Part shown: piece after piece, positions 37,656 to 50,892 of the stretch
Layout of the letters: the number at the start of each line of letters is the position of its first letter
How positions within the stretch are numbered: position 1 is the stretch's first letter
Assembly: GCA_021229015.1 (NCBI GenBank)
Contig: CM037782.1
Span: 63,488,108 to 63,552,107, forward strand
Reading direction: 5' to 3'
Length of the DNA stretch: 64,000 nucleotides
Source: Solen grandis
Taxonomy: Eukaryota; Mollusca; Bivalvia; Adapedonta; Solenidae
Program-made: the position numbers and the translations under genes
Notes under the pieces: model-generated
Told to the model about the DNA's origin: nothing
Seen by the model: only the letters and a program-made list of their open reading frames with translations
Database searches by the model: none

Positions 37656-38331
37656 CCAACACACATGTTTTCCAAACACGTTGATAGATCACCTTTAACT
37701 CGTTATTGGATATATTGGCTCCACCTTGTTGAAGGGTTGCTGTATAGCTTCGAGTAATTCACTTACATCGGAATGGCTGTAAGTCTCTGTAAATTGTTAA
37801 TGGGATCATAGTTTATCTTATTTGGCTCTTTCTTTAGCAGTAACAAGAAATGATCCTAGCCATTACATTATATATATTAAAAATCAAAGCTTAATATATA
37901 CATGAATTATAAGAGAGAGAGAGAGAGCATAAGTAATGCACTCGATTTCTGTTTTTAAAATACAAAGCGCACCATACGTTATGTGTCGTTCTCTTTAGAT
38001 TCACAACAAAACTACTGCCGATATTTGCTGTACGCGAATAGATTTTTATCTGACATCACCAAGGTGAGAACGCTCGTTCATTTCATATCGTGTAGATTTT
38101 CACTACACCTTATGTCTGTTATTGTAATACTTACCATTCAAAATTGAAAGAAACTGATATTCGCCCTTGACCCCAAAATGATATTTGAAAATTGATACCG
38201 TGACAATCTAAAAATCAATTTGAATGAGTGTGTAAATTTTATAAAGTATTGTATATACAATAATAAACTCGATTTCGGTGAGTCAATGCACACAGCATGT
38301 TCTCACATTTCCACCAATCTCCCTCCCCCCT

Positions 38332-38362
<31 letters not shown>

Positions 38363-40795
38363 GTCTCTTTCCCTCCATCTCTCTGTATGTCTATATGTAC
38401 TATCAAGTTTCCAGTTATCTATCATTTATGTTTACTTATTTTGTTTGTGCAGTCGTCTCGCGATTCCTCAAGGCTGGACATGACCTTGGGAAATAAACTC
38501 AAACAATCGCAACACACGAGATATTTTTCGGCTATCATAAGCTTGATGTAGACGTGTTAACAATGATGCGGACTAAAATTCTTTAAGGTCCATAATAATT
38601 AGATAGAAATGTTAAAATCAGACATTATTTCTAGTTCGCGGGTAAAATATAGCATTCAACTGAATTGTATACCAGTTATTCGTATATTTGAATAAAAAAG
38701 GGAACGTGTACCATTTTATAACCACATAACATACTTTCATTTAAAAAAAAAAGTTCTTCGCGAAGGAAAAAAAACTGGGAGAAGTACATTAATTGTTCTG
38801 TCAATTCCTAGTGCAGTAAAGGCAGTATTTTGCTCGATCATCGATCCATCCCAATTTGTACAAATGCCATGACTTTTGCTTCAACTGGAACATATCGGGA
38901 AATTCCGCCATTAGATGATCAAATCGGACGCCTTGGCAAAGAAGGCTGTGTTAAGGCGAAATTATCCGAAATATGCCGAAGTAATACTACTGATATTTTC
39001 ATTCGCAAAATTCAGGGCATTAGGTAAGTTGAGATCGATGCTTAGTCAACAAATTGAAAGTAGATCTTTGGGAAAGGGCAAAACAAAGTGTGTTTTAGGC
39101 TGAATCGATTGACCCTTGCAGCGCAGTGGGCACATGTATATCGGACACATTTGATGTTTTGTTGCTATAAATTATTATAAGGTCGATTTTGAACATACCT
39201 TGGTATTAAATGGGAATTAATAGCAACTGCCCGGTGTGAAAGTGAACTTGATACATGTACTTGAGAAATCATTAAATGAGAGACATAGAGAAAAAAATCG
39301 AGAGAGAGAGAGAGAGAGAGATGACGAGTACTGATGAAAATATTTTATTCATATAATACTAGTCATCATCTCCATAAAAATCATCATCATCAATAAAAAT
39401 ACTACATTGTGTTTACTACTTATCAAATAAACTCTAATGATATAATGGATATTGTTCTAATATTTTTTATTTTCCAAAAGAAAACTGGAAATTCTCAAAC
39501 AAAATTGATAAGGCAAACGAAACATTGCTTTGTGGCTTTGATAATTTGAATAACTGAACATTTGTAAAGCATATACTAGTAGTTGCAAAGAAATAATTAG
39601 AAATATTTCAAATGAGGCTAATAACATATCAATAATCGACATTACTTTTCGATGTTTTAGCACCTTGAATGAAAGATGCTTGTAAGGATGATTTTCGTAG
39701 GGACGAAACAAAAGGATAAGGGTTTTTCAGCTATCGTTTCACAGATGATATCTTCCCGTGGATTTTATAGAACTTTCTCGAGTGTATAGTTCACAGCAGC
39801 GGATTAATACAATTATATAATTTATCCTTCTTGTAGTGGACTATATCTTAAACAAGCGTTGTTTTATGGCTGTGGTTTAAGGGAATTATCTATCAATCTT
39901 TCTTTCTATTTTTGACCCCGATGTCCAGTACATTTTACTTCCCATTTACCTATTTCTCATCCTAGTGTTCCCACCCCTCAAAACACACGCGCGCGCGCGC
40001 ACACACACACACACACACGCACGCACGCACGCACGCACGCACGCACATTTTTCTTTCATCTCGTTAATGTTCTCTCTCTCTGTATTTATGCATGTATGCC
40101 TATTAGTGGAGAATTTACTTTATTGATTTTGACTTACAGACGAATCCTAGCGCCCACCAACTGTTTTCACCTAATACAGTTTTGTCAGTTTATTGAAAAT
40201 CAATCAAGAAATGTATCCAGGTAGAAAGAAGTGAGGCCTCGTTAGCTAATCTTTCACGGAGGTGAACCGCGCACCAGAGATGAATTGGGTCACGTAGGAC
40301 CGGAATTGTTTTGTTGGAAAATGAATCAATTTTGATATTTTACTACAATCATTGGACGTCGTGACAACGATATCATATAGGCTTGCATACACATACATAA
40401 CATAATCCTTTTTAATAGATTTTTTTCGGCCGTTAGGCCGTTTATTTTCACCCTGACTTCCTGTGAAACACACAGTAATGAAGTGAAATAAAATTAGGCT
40501 TTTCATTGGTTATTATATACTTTGCTAAATTCCAATTGGTCATTGTAAAATTAGTCAAAAGAAAAGAAAGGAGTTGCGGAAACGAGTTCTTCTTTAGATC
40601 TCTGTTTGTTTTTAAAAGTTGAAGTTTTCTTCCCCTGCGAACGATTTGTCCCGAATAGTAAGACACTGCACATTTTTAAGGTAAATTGTAAGAGTAGAAC
40701 GCTAAAAAATAGGAAACACATAGATTTCGAAATTGATTGTTCGACCTTTACAAATCCTGCATTCAACAAAAACGTAATATCCGGTTTCGTTTTGT
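37656..40795. other. Putative intron, microsatellite rich
   Basis: No gene recognised. It contains a GA run (37912-37927), a CT run (38330-38360), a GA run (39300-39320), a compound AC/GC/CGCA repeat (39982-40047) and a CT run (~40073-40082). Confidence 0.45.
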
Positions 40796-41360
40796 AGCCC
40801 GCGAAACGAAGTCTAATGCGCAGATGTTTTAAGGCTGTAAGTGTCTACCAAGATTGTACAAATTATTTGGACCCGTGGTATTTCAAAGAGCTGCTCTCCG
40901 AAACCGTATGGCCTAGAACTAAGATATTTGGCATGTAGCATTGTCTAGTGGATCTCTACCAAGATTGTTCAATTCATGGCCCTGGGGTCAAAATTGGCCC
41001 CGCCCTGGGGTTCACTTTATTTACATAGGCTTATAGGGAAAATTTAGAAAAATTTTCTTCTCTGCAACCTTATGGCCGGGAGCTTTGATATTTGGCATGT
41101 AGCATTGTCTAATGATCTCTACCAAGTTTGTTCAAATAATGGCCCTGGGGTCAAAATTGGCCCCGCCCAGGGGGTTTCTTTCTTCAACATAGGCTAATAA
41201 AGGAAAAAGTCTAGAAAATTTTCTTCTCTGAAATCATATGGCCGGAAGCTTTGATATTTGGCATGCAGCATTGTTACCTTGCTCTTTAACCTATCTTTTG
41301 TAACTTTATGGTGGGACATTTTATCTTTACTCAGGTGAGCGGATTCGAGCCCTCGGGTTC
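40796..41360. mobile_element. Right part of a GCTCACCTGAG-bounded element
   Basis: Tandem units of about 163 bp, each with ctctaccaagattgttc, ggccctggggtcaaaattgg and gatatttggcatgtagcatt. The first unit is shortened. The region ends ctcaggtgagc (41330-41340), the exact complement of the left end at 36930-36940, then gagccctcgggttcttg. It may be the other half of the 36.9-kb element or an independent copy with its left end lost. Confidence 0.7.
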
Positions 41361-41478
41361 TTGTTTTAAAGATAATTCTTATTTAAAATGTTTATAGTCG
41401 TATGCAGAAAATAGCATAAACTACGACAAAACATAAAAAATAGCTATTAGAGAAGCGGATGTTTGTATAAAGTTTTTA

Positions 41479-42302
41479 AACGAGGGATGTTCAATAAGTT
41501 CGCAGAAAAGTTTTCTCTTTTTTTTATTTTAAATGGTAGATCTATGAAATTTAAATAAAATGTAAGTCGATGTACTGCCATTTTCATCCGCAAAAGAAAA
41601 AACGAACTTTGCAATATTGTACGTGGCGTCATTTTGATATTTGACGTCAGAAAGATAAACAAACTGCGATAATTATCTGCTGACTGATGCAGAAATGAAT
41701 ATTGAGTATGAACAGCCATCAAATTTTGTGTTCTAAATGATATTTCCAAGACTAAAACTGTTGAAATGATACGTAGTACCTATAGTGAAACTGCTGTGAG
41801 AAAACAGTGATATTCAACAGGACAGAGGAAATATGCTCGGTGACGAGCGCGGCGTCCATCAAGTGACGAAGACATCGTTGCACGACGCCGCTGTCAAAAA
41901 GCTGCTTGACAGAGATCGGCGTATTGCCATCCCCGAAATTATTGACAGAATAACGGACAGAAGCTATGGGACTGTCTTATACCTAATTCATAGCTAGCTA
42001 AATATGCGACATGTATGTGTCTGTTTGTGTACTTTTAATATGATTAAGCGGTGTTCTCCATATGTTGTGAACGTGTATGAATGTTGACCTGACGTCGTTT
42101 TGTGTTGGGCCGGGATTTGTTTGTTGTTTGATGAAGTTACTATTGTTACAACTGTACAGCGTGCATGCAAGCGATTCACATATGAATCTTTGTAATTTAA
42201 CTGCTATTGTATTAAATTTTACTGGTCTGAATTTTAGATATTACGTTCGTGTAGTAAAAAAACTGTGAGCACTTTTCCGCGAACTTTGTGAACACCCCTC
42301 GT
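41479..42302 (+). mobile_element. Incomplete mariner-like element
   Basis: Terminal inverted repeats of 31 bp (41479-41509, starting acgagggatgttcaataagt, and 42272-42302) match at 27 positions. The length is about 824 bp, against about 1.3 kb for complete mariners. The right end abuts TA; the left flank is AA. The interior 41710-41995 encodes fragments of the N-terminal DNA-binding region only: AIKFCVLNDISKTKTVEMI, then after stops KLLDRDRRIAIPEI and TDRSYGTVL, the two helix-turn-helix segments. The catalytic DDD/E half is absent. It could not move without transposase supplied from elsewhere. Confidence 0.8.
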
Positions 42303-42599
42303 ACATGTACATAAAGTATCAATATACATGTATACGACGTTTAATGCATATCTGTACTTTCTCCATTCTCATATCATTGTTAACAAAACAATGTTGAAAC
42401 ATCATTAAACATAATTTGCCTGGCATATTTACATTATATTGAAACAACATAAAAAAATATACAACCACAATAAACTTAAAATATGAACGAAATCTGAATT
42501 TTAAATGAATTTTTGCTATTACGAAGTCGTGAGAATCGGGTTTAAACCAAATTTAACTCTGTCTATTCGTTAATCGACACTCCGAACTGCGAATTGTAA

Positions 42600-42755
42600 C
42601 ACACAGGATATGTTGACAAAATGTCAGAATACTGTGATTGTGATACTGTGATGTGTGATACTGTGATTGTATACGGCATGGTATCACTAATCTGTGTTAT
42701 GTAGACCTCAAATGACTGGAATAATATGGTTTGGGTTCTGAATCCGAGCAAACAA
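42600..42755 (+). repeat. SINE tail fragment, degraded
   Basis: tatacggcatggtatcacta, tagacctcaaatgactgga and a final gagcaaacaaaca resemble the 3' half of the main SINE. Head missing. Confidence 0.35.
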
Positions 42756-44384
42756 ACACTTCAGTTGTATTAACCACGTGGTCAAAACATGTCTCCAGTG
42801 GTGTTGGTTAGGTTGTTATAGTTGTTTTGGACTGTATGTCCCTTCATGAAACAGCGACACACAGCTATGTACAGATTGTTTGTTATCCTAGTGTAGTGAT
42901 ATAATTCATTAAAGGAGAGACAGGCAGATGGACTGTCCGACACTGACGGAGAGAGAAAGATAAACAGAAAGAAATTGCTATTATAGCCTGTGTTGTGATA
43001 CATTGTTATTTATGAAGACTAATACTTCAAAGGAACCCAGCATCACACTCTTATCAAAACATGAGAAGGATTTGGGAGATGTCATTGATAGACCAAGACA
43101 TTTTTCCTGCTTCCCCTGTCGTCCTGGTACTGTTAAGTTTAACTTTCGAATATCAAGCACCCGGCTTAGGCCGTATTTAAAGCCCCTCTACGTTGTCTTT
43201 GATAACCTTTCAGTGGCTGTGTAGAAATCTCTTCAAAGCCACCGACTTACCATTATTAATGGATTTTATTCAGACCTAGATTGTATATTCAAATCAGAAT
43301 TCTTTCCTCTCGAGTCACATTGAAATTAGTGATAAAGGACTATTTGTTTACAGCGAATTTGATAAAAACATCCTCCAGTTTGTGTCGTTAATATCAAATA
43401 ATTCGATGAATGGTATAAATCAATCGATCTGTCGAATTGAATTTCGAAAATAAAAATATGAGTTTTGCTATCTTTCAGTTTTGTGTACCCACTTGAAGAC
43501 TGCTTAGATGTTTAAATTCGTGATACGTGAACATATTTGACAGATTATAACCAATGATTTTGGCCTAGATATTTATCTGTACATCAACCGTCAATTGTTA
43601 AGCCGAGAAAGCCTTTGAGAAAGTTGTCTCTTTTCGTTCAACTATTCATCTCGTCGCATTCTTTGAATATAATTACAGAGAAAAGAAAAAATAATTTCGT
43701 TGATATTAGTCTGTTAGCTAGATATAATGATATAATAAAGATGACTGAACCCATTAAGCAATTAATAAAATGCCGATAGTGAATGACATTGACTTATCAT
43801 GATTTTATTTTGAATAGTGTCGTAAATAACACTAGGCAGAAAGGACAGACACCATAGTGTATACTCATCCAATATATCGCGCAAACGCTTTATTTAATAA
43901 AATTCATTTTATCTTAACGTTTTGATTTCATACAATTTCAGTATCACTATTGTAAAATAATTATTTTTTGCTGACATTTCGGCGGAATTTTTGATCGAGT
44001 GTACGTTAGGTCTTCTACATGAAGGATTTTTATACGTTTAATATTCGGAGAGACAAGCATCCGTGAAATTAACGAAAGTAAATCCTCCACGAAAAAAAAA
44101 GCTAGCAAAGTCGGCGACATCGGTTGATTATGAATTGTGACGACCGCGATGACGCAGTATATTAGACTGTACCCATACTATGATTAAAGACTCAATGCAT
44201 TTGTATGCAGTTATTACATGCAAATCCTATTATGGGTTAGCAATTATTAGTTGTAAATATAGATTCATTCACCAAGAAACTACTCAGTAAAGTTTAAGAT
44301 GCTACAAAACAATTTTCCCGGTGAAATGTATGTTTTCTTGTGACTTATTTCTATATAATCTAGACCTTGTTTGATTTATTTCAG
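42756..44384. other. Putative last intron, no gene recognised
   Basis: AT-rich up to the acceptor gatttatttcag|aat at 44384/44385. Nothing else was recognised. Confidence 0.4.
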
Positions 44385-45812
44385 AATGGCGAGGAGGGCC
44401 TTAAACAGCAGCCAGGCATGCTGGCCGAGGTGAGGGCGGGCCTGCAGAAGGCCTATCTGGAGGGCATAGAATTCCTCAGGCTCAAGGTAAAAGATACTGA
44501 AGAGGATCTCGATAAAATCAAAATGGAATTTTACCAGTGTCGTGACCCAAACGACGACGAGTATGAAAAATACGTTGTAAAGTGTAATGAACAGTTATTG
44601 CAGGCTAATAACGAACTCAGGAGAAAGAATGTTAAACTTAAAGTTATCGACAGCGAGCTCGAGATAGTGTCTCTACTGAATCAGCTTCGAGAGACGTGTG
44701 AATTCGATAGAGGTGAGATTGCCTTCATTTCTGAGTTTTGGGAGAACTTGAAAAGTACGATGGAGAGTTTGAAAGCGCTCCTAAACAAGTTCAAGACAAA
44801 CGTTGTAGAGCGACTTCGAGCCAATTGCCTTAGTTACAATAACGCTGAAATTCATCTTGAAGTATCAACGCGATACACGGAGGAGATTACGGCCTATCTC
44901 AGTGAAATGGAACGCACAATTAACGATACGCAACTGTTAATGAAAAGCTTTTCTTCTGGGGTCCACCAAGATTTGTTTTCTCATACCAAATTCACCGAAG
45001 GAATTCTCGTGTCTTGCGACTTGAAAGCATTTCCAATACTTCGATTGTTTCCTGATTTGACTGAAAAGATTGAGTCAATGTGTGGTACCGCGTTTATGTG
45101 GCTTGACCGGGACGAGAAGTACATGTATGAAATCCATGACTACATTAGGGAAACCAGATCCATGGCTAAAAAGAGGGAGGAGGATTTGAAAATTCAAAAA
45201 GAAAAAATGAAGAAGTTCGAAAAGGCTGTTAAGTCAGCTAATATACTTCTTCACAATAACAAAGAAAAACTTGAAAAACTTGAATCAGATCTTAATCAAC
45301 TAGAGACGACATTCAATAATTACAAACAAAAGTTGAATTTAAAGAACGGGGAAAAATCTCAAAAGGAAAGCATGGTGGATTTTCTAAAAATCACTCTTTC
45401 TCAGACAAAGAAAAACTACAATTTGCAGCTAAAGCGACAACGACTTTTAAAGCAGGTGCAGGATCTTGAGGAGTTTCTAAAAGGTCTCGAAAGAGATCTA
45501 AATGGTGTTCATTACAAAATCCAGGAGAAAGCGCAGGAAAAAGACATGCTTGCAGGTAAGGTTGAAACAAGTGAAAAGTCTTACGGTGCTCTCAAACAAG
45601 ATCTTGATAATTTTACTGACAATCTTGATAAACTTGAACAGGAAGTGAACAGTTTATCGGGACAGCTACTGCAGTTAGAGATTATCCAGACATATAAATC
45701 GAGTCCAGAAAACATGGATGGTGTCTATGACAGACCTCAGTCTGTGAAACTGGCGCCATCATTGAAAGAGAAAATCAAGAGAAAACGGAAAATAATGGCA
45801 CCCGTACATTAG
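44385..45812 (+). CDS. Coiled-coil protein, large terminal exon
   Basis: An open frame of 475 codons begins right after a good acceptor (tgatttatttcag) in phase 0 and ends at TAG 45810-45812, the longest plus-strand coding run in the window. The N-terminal ~100 residues are charged and helical (KVKDTEEDLDKIKMEF). Residues ~100-260 form a second helical block (SEFWENLKSTMESLKALLNK). From ~260 to ~440 there is a long heptad-rich coiled coil (KLEKLESDLNQLETTFNNYK; QDLEEFLKGLERDL). The C-terminus is basic (KEKIKRKRK), a possible nuclear-localisation signal. No enzyme motif or named domain is recognised. It could be a cytoskeletal, ciliary or scaffold protein, but that is a guess from structure alone. 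The start must lie in an upstream exon; candidates are 10654-10869 and 22837-23010. Confidence 0.8.
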   Translation, partial: NGEEGLKQQPGMLAEVRAGLQKAYLEGIEFLRLKVKDTEEDLDKIKMEFYQCRDPNDDEYEKYVVKCNEQLLQANNELRRKNVKLKVIDSELEIVSLLNQLRETCEFDRGEIAFISEFWENLKSTMESLKALLNKFKTNVVERLRANCLSYNNAEIHLEVSTRYTEEITAYLSEMERTINDTQLLMKSFSSGVHQDLFSHTKFTEGILVSCDLKAFPILRLFPDLTEKIESMCGTAFMWLDRDEKYMYEIHDYIRETRSMAKKREEDLKIQKEKMKKFEKAVKSANILLHNNKEKLEKLESDLNQLETTFNNYKQKLNLKNGEKSQKESMVDFLKITLSQTKKNYNLQLKRQRLLKQVQDLEEFLKGLERDLNGVHYKIQEKAQEKDMLAGKVETSEKSYGALKQDLDNFTDNLDKLEQEVNSLSGQLLQLEIIQTYKSSPENMDGVYDRPQSVKLAPSLKEKIKRKRKIMAPVH

Positions 45813-45995
45813 TAAATATTGAAAGTCTACATGTTGACCAGGTAATTGGCTATAAATGTTTGTGTTTGTTATTCTGGTATGAACGTCAATATGTTTTACT
45901 GCGGTCCCAATGATGCATCTAGAATCGGATTCTGGGGAAAATGGTTCCATAACCCAAATACTTAAAACCCGGATATGGTAACTTTGTGCTGTGTT

Positions 45996-46001
45996 AATAA
46001 A
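45996..46001 (+). promoter_or_regulatory. Poly(A) signal of the coiled-coil gene
   Basis: AATAAA about 185 nt beyond the stop codon, a normal position for a short 3' UTR. Confidence 0.5.
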
Positions 46002-49000
46002 AATGAGTCCATATTGCTTAATCATGTGACATAATGTTTGCTAGAAAAGTTGAATGTTTATTAGTTGAAAAATTGAATAACCATGAAGAAAACAGTATAT
46101 GTACTACGCTAAATGTAGAAACATGTTCAAACAAACATTATTTTATTAACAAGCGCCTATTTCATATCTAATTCTGGATCATGGAAACTGTTTTGAAGTA
46201 TTAATTCTTTAATTTTTTAAGCATAACCAATTGTATTAAGCTAACATTTAAAGGGGGTCAAATCTAGATTTTCAGTTGATGGTGATGATAGATTGCGTGT
46301 AAAACACTTTTTATACATGCAGGTAAACCGGACATGTGCATCATCAGCTATTTTATTTATTTCCCTCAACATTTCATCATCGACAATATGGCGCCTCATT
46401 ACAAAATATAATGGATTTTTATTTCTTCGAAATTGACATTAACACAGGAGAGCACTACAAAATGATTAACGATATCTATATTTGTTATCTCCTCGTTCCG
46501 TTGCCACTCCTTACAGGAGGTCTGCGTGATTTAGTGCCATATGATTTACTGACTTCCGGTTGACAACTACTTCCGGTATGGAAATTTCAGCCATTTTATA
46601 TGGTTCACGCAATCTTACTTAATTACTCCAATTTCATGTCTTGTTTAATTATTGCGAACAGATGTGCATTTTATTTTTAGTTAAACATAAAAAGAATTAA
46701 ACTCAGATATATCTTCTCTAAGTGGTTTTATATTTATCAAAATCCTATTGTTTTCTTTATCACATAATCATTTTTTATGATTATTTCTGTTTTATGTTAA
46801 TCACCATCATTGTAGTTATAATATCATCATCATCATCATCATCATCATCATCGATATATTCGAAAATTATCAAGGGGCTTTAAAGATAATGTAAAAAAAT
46901 ATATATTGATCTTTTTTTTTTTCTGTAAGGACATTTTATCAATAAACACAAATATTCAATATTGATAGTTCATGGGTGTTTATGACAAGTTTAATAGCAT
47001 CGTATAATGCAGTGTCTGCATCAGGGACTCGGAGATCAAAGAGACAATGCAGCCAGGAAACAAGACATGGTTTTGAAGAATGCTGTAAACATTCAGGCCA
47101 CGTCACAGTTGAAAATATTGTTCTTTCTTGACAATACAACATTGACACTGTTTTCCTTGTGCACTTTGATAAAGCATACATCGTAAATATCGTTGCAATA
47201 AAGTACATGCTTTTTGGACTATTTTATTTACTTTTTACGGTACATATCCCAGTAGATCTAACACAAACATATTTATTGATTCGGATTTTTCTTTTAATCG
47301 TCAATATACAAAGGACACATTTAGTTCACTGTTTGATTTTTTTAATTAAAACATCTGCTATTTTCAAATAGATATATTCATTCCTAACATGCCATGTGAA
47401 CGATTTAAAAGTACACCGACATTGGGCTACGTGCTGATAAGTAAACCTATATTATCCTTTAAGTCGATATAGATTGTATGTGTGTCATGATTTTCTATAA
47501 GAAAAAGGTCACCAGTCCCGAGCTGGAGTACATTCAAGCATCGTACCATATCATAGCCATTTTTTCATTCAGCCATTGTTTCTTCCGTCATGTAAAGGGT
47601 AGCAAACACATCTTGCCATATCATGTGTACCACCTGTACTTCATTCCCAAGTGTCAAAATGATTGATTGTTTTAATGTTGATTGTCCTATTGTTACATAA
47701 CGATGTACATATCATGTTCTTACACAGATCAATATCTTAGGTTTAAATCGTTTATTTACGACTTTAAGGTATTTGCAATTGTTGACTGGCGAATGCAACC
47801 GAAATTAAACGGAAATACCCGAATATTAAATCTTTATGGTCGAAATTAAGAAGTAATAAATGGCTTGCAATTGGATTACCATTACACTAGTTACCAGGTT
47901 TATATTGATATGTATTAGTCTCAAGTTAGAATATCATGATGATTGATATTTCATGTCAATACTAAAAGGAAAAAAAAATCCAAGCCGAAATCGATTTTTT
48001 TATAAATATTGCATACAGACCACTGATGATATTATTGATATAAATGGTTTACAACGAGTATTTGAAAGAAGATTGTGCTCTATTACACGCCGATGAATTC
48101 TCAATTCAATATTGAAGTAATGCAGGTGTCTATCTGACAGGTCAGGTGATAAAGACTTTCTGTTATCCATGTGTACTGTGAAATAATTAAGTATGCATTG
48201 CACAAGTTTGATTTGACTCAAGTGTTGATGACTATTCAAAACGTATGTATACACTGGCGTCAATCCAAAACAACGTTATAAATCAAAAACGTATATATGT
48301 AGCATTGCCCATATCTCTGAATCACCCTGTAGTCGATCCAATTTTGCATATTTACCTGTGCGTGAGGGGTCAGTTTGATCAACGATGCCCTCTGCTTACT
48401 CAAAAGCGCTGTGCTTATCGGGAACCTGTCCTTCATTATGAGGCCTACCTGTCTTAAACGGTCACATGTATTGCATATTTAGAGGATATTGTCCTGAGGC
48501 CTTCACGTGATTACCCGCCTATAAAAAAAGATTTTTCATACCCCCTTTTCAAAAAATACTTTTATTCATTTACAATGTTATTTATTTGTTTATCTATTTA
48601 TTTTTCGAAGCTTTCGAAAATGCTTTTCCTTTATACTCATGTAAGTTCATCTGTCTCTATTTATCAGTTTATTCCGTCTTTATTTATTTGCTTATTTATT
48701 TAATTTTTTACTTCATTATCATATTTTATGAATAGATATACTAGGGTGAGTGAGAAGGAAGTACGTTAAGAAAATTCTTAAGAATCGGCCTGGTTGCGTC
48801 AATTACGATATTATCTAAAATAAGCCATGGTATAACGTTTGTTCAACAACCTCATACACATGTGACGGGTCGGTAAATATGAGCTTAAGTCGCTATTGAA
48901 AAAAGCAAACTTGGGTTATGTTTAAATAGACCGATATACAGCTACCTGTCCAGGTGTTAGAAGTGTCATCCTTGAGAATTTCGGCCTAGATATCCTCTCT

Positions 49001-49220
49001 TTATACAGAATGTTTACAAATATCTTGTTTTTCAAGAACTTCCTTTAAGTGTTACAGGAATAAGATATTTTAAGCATATCCTTTTTCATATTTGAAAATA
49101 TGACGTGTAACAGATACTGATATTTGGTATTTTAAGGGTTTTTATTTATTATTTTATTTTTAGTGTTTGTCTGGCTTTGTTTGCAGGAAGTAGTGCAACC
49201 CTTCATAGGTATATGAAAGA

Positions 49221-49259
<39 letters not shown>

Positions 49260-50416
49260 CGTCCCATTTGCGCTGTAAATGATGAAATTTGCCATAATTG
49301 GTAAGAAAAAAAATACTTTCAGCTTTTTCAAGTTTGTTTTCAATAGCTCATAATGTATAAAGTATAAACTTTATGCAGCCCTTACTGAACACTTGCATTT
49401 ACTAGTATTGCATTTTGTATCCATATAAAGGACATATCTAAAGAATATTGCATTCCCATTTCAAGTTCGATTCAACACATACTCCAAACTTTAAATGTTA
49501 CCTGCACTGTTTGAAAAAGGACGCCTCGGTGACATGGTCCCGAGTAGATCGCGATATATATGTGCGATACCAATGTTAAACGATTCGATACACGATACCT
49601 ATCGATAGATGTGCATTTAATTGTTTTGCTTGTTATTTGAAAGTAGATGTTCATCAGTAATACTCACTACGTCACACGTATCAATAACATCCGAGATAAA
49701 TCTATATCAATCTGCGATTTAGTTTCACTGCACGAATCTTTATCTTTTCTCTTGAGTTTGTTTTTTTTCAAATTTATTTAAGTTTTACATCGTTTCAACT
49801 TTTTTTTTTAAATCGTATACGTGACTTATCTGACAATCAAGCTCACTAAACATCTATATATCTGGCGGTTCCTCACTATAACATATAGCAGAATGATTTG
49901 CCTTACATAACTGTATTGTACCAAATATCACACGCACAACATAGTTACACAAGACACAAGGATCGTACACACTCCGATAATTATATGTGTATACACATTC
50001 ATATCATGAGCAAATGAGGTTTCCTTTCATATTACATTATTTACTCAACATGTGATTTAATCTGAGATTCAATTCTATTCATACTGTCCTTTTCTTAAAA
50101 GTTCAAATGATAATAGTATAGACTGTGTCACAAAGTCCAAGGACTATTAAAGAAATATATTACTCATGTGACTTTGTTGTCATTCACTTAATGCCATCGC
50201 ACGGCACGGTGGAACTAACAGAAAAAAAAACTTTCTAGAAGTGGAATTAAATATACTGTTACAGTAACATTTACATTTTACTCACTTCATCCATTTTTAT
50301 CGCCTTTTTTATTCAATTTCCCTCTTTATCCTTATTCTCCTTTTTTAAATTTTGACGTCATGATTATTTATTGATTTGGCGTCATTTATTAATGTGTTTT
50401 GAACCCGTAGGCTTAC
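46002..50416. other. Intergenic, no gene recognised
   Basis: AT-rich. It contains an ATC run (46823-46852), a TC run (49223-49255) and T-rich stretches. ORFs are short and unconvincing. Confidence 0.45.
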
Positions 50417-50516
50417 NNNNNNNNNNNNNNNNNNNNNNNNNNNNNNNNNNNNNNNNNNNNNNNNNNNNNNNNNNNNNNNNNNNNNNNNNNNNNNNNNNNN
50501 NNNNNNNNNNNNNNNN
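50417..50516. other. Assembly gap (100 N)
   Basis: Exactly 100 N of unknown true length. It lies a few hundred bases beyond the 3' end of the retrotransposon, so the element's right boundary may be affected. Confidence 0.95.
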
Positions 50517-50805
50517 ATTAATTTACTGATAACAATAATTCGATTCCGATTATATCATGTAAATAATTATCTCAAGATGGCTAAAATTTCTAGGAACCAA
50601 AACAATCTCCAATTCTGCCAATTAATACTATGTTTATTTTCTCATACAAAGAACTTCAAATTAGACATTTTAGCGCTTCCCTGTCGCTTGCTGTGGCGAT
50701 GTGGTCTCAGTATTGGTATTGGAAATTCCAGAGTTGGAGACTACGGCCCCTATACGCAATAAATGCACACCAGCATTTATAACACAATAACACAGTGGGT
50801 CATAA

Positions 50806-50892
50806 GGTCCAACTCTCATGACCCGATAGACGCAGATCGCAAGTCCCGTGTATAAACAAAAGGGACTACTTACATGAGGTCCAACTCTCATG
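50806..50892 (-). repeat. Short direct repeats at the 3' end of the Ngaro-like element
   Basis: ggtccaactctcatg occurs at 50806-50820 and again at 50878-50892 (plus-strand reading), 72 bp apart. Ngaro and DIRS elements end in split direct repeats (A1...B1-A2-B2), and these could belong to such a terminal array. A matching copy at the 5' end was not found by eye. Confidence 0.4.

Noticed and set aside
41447..41749. Minus-strand frame of 100 codons in the mariner relic
   Set aside because: Lies opposite the transposase remnant; the recognisable coding is on the plus strand.
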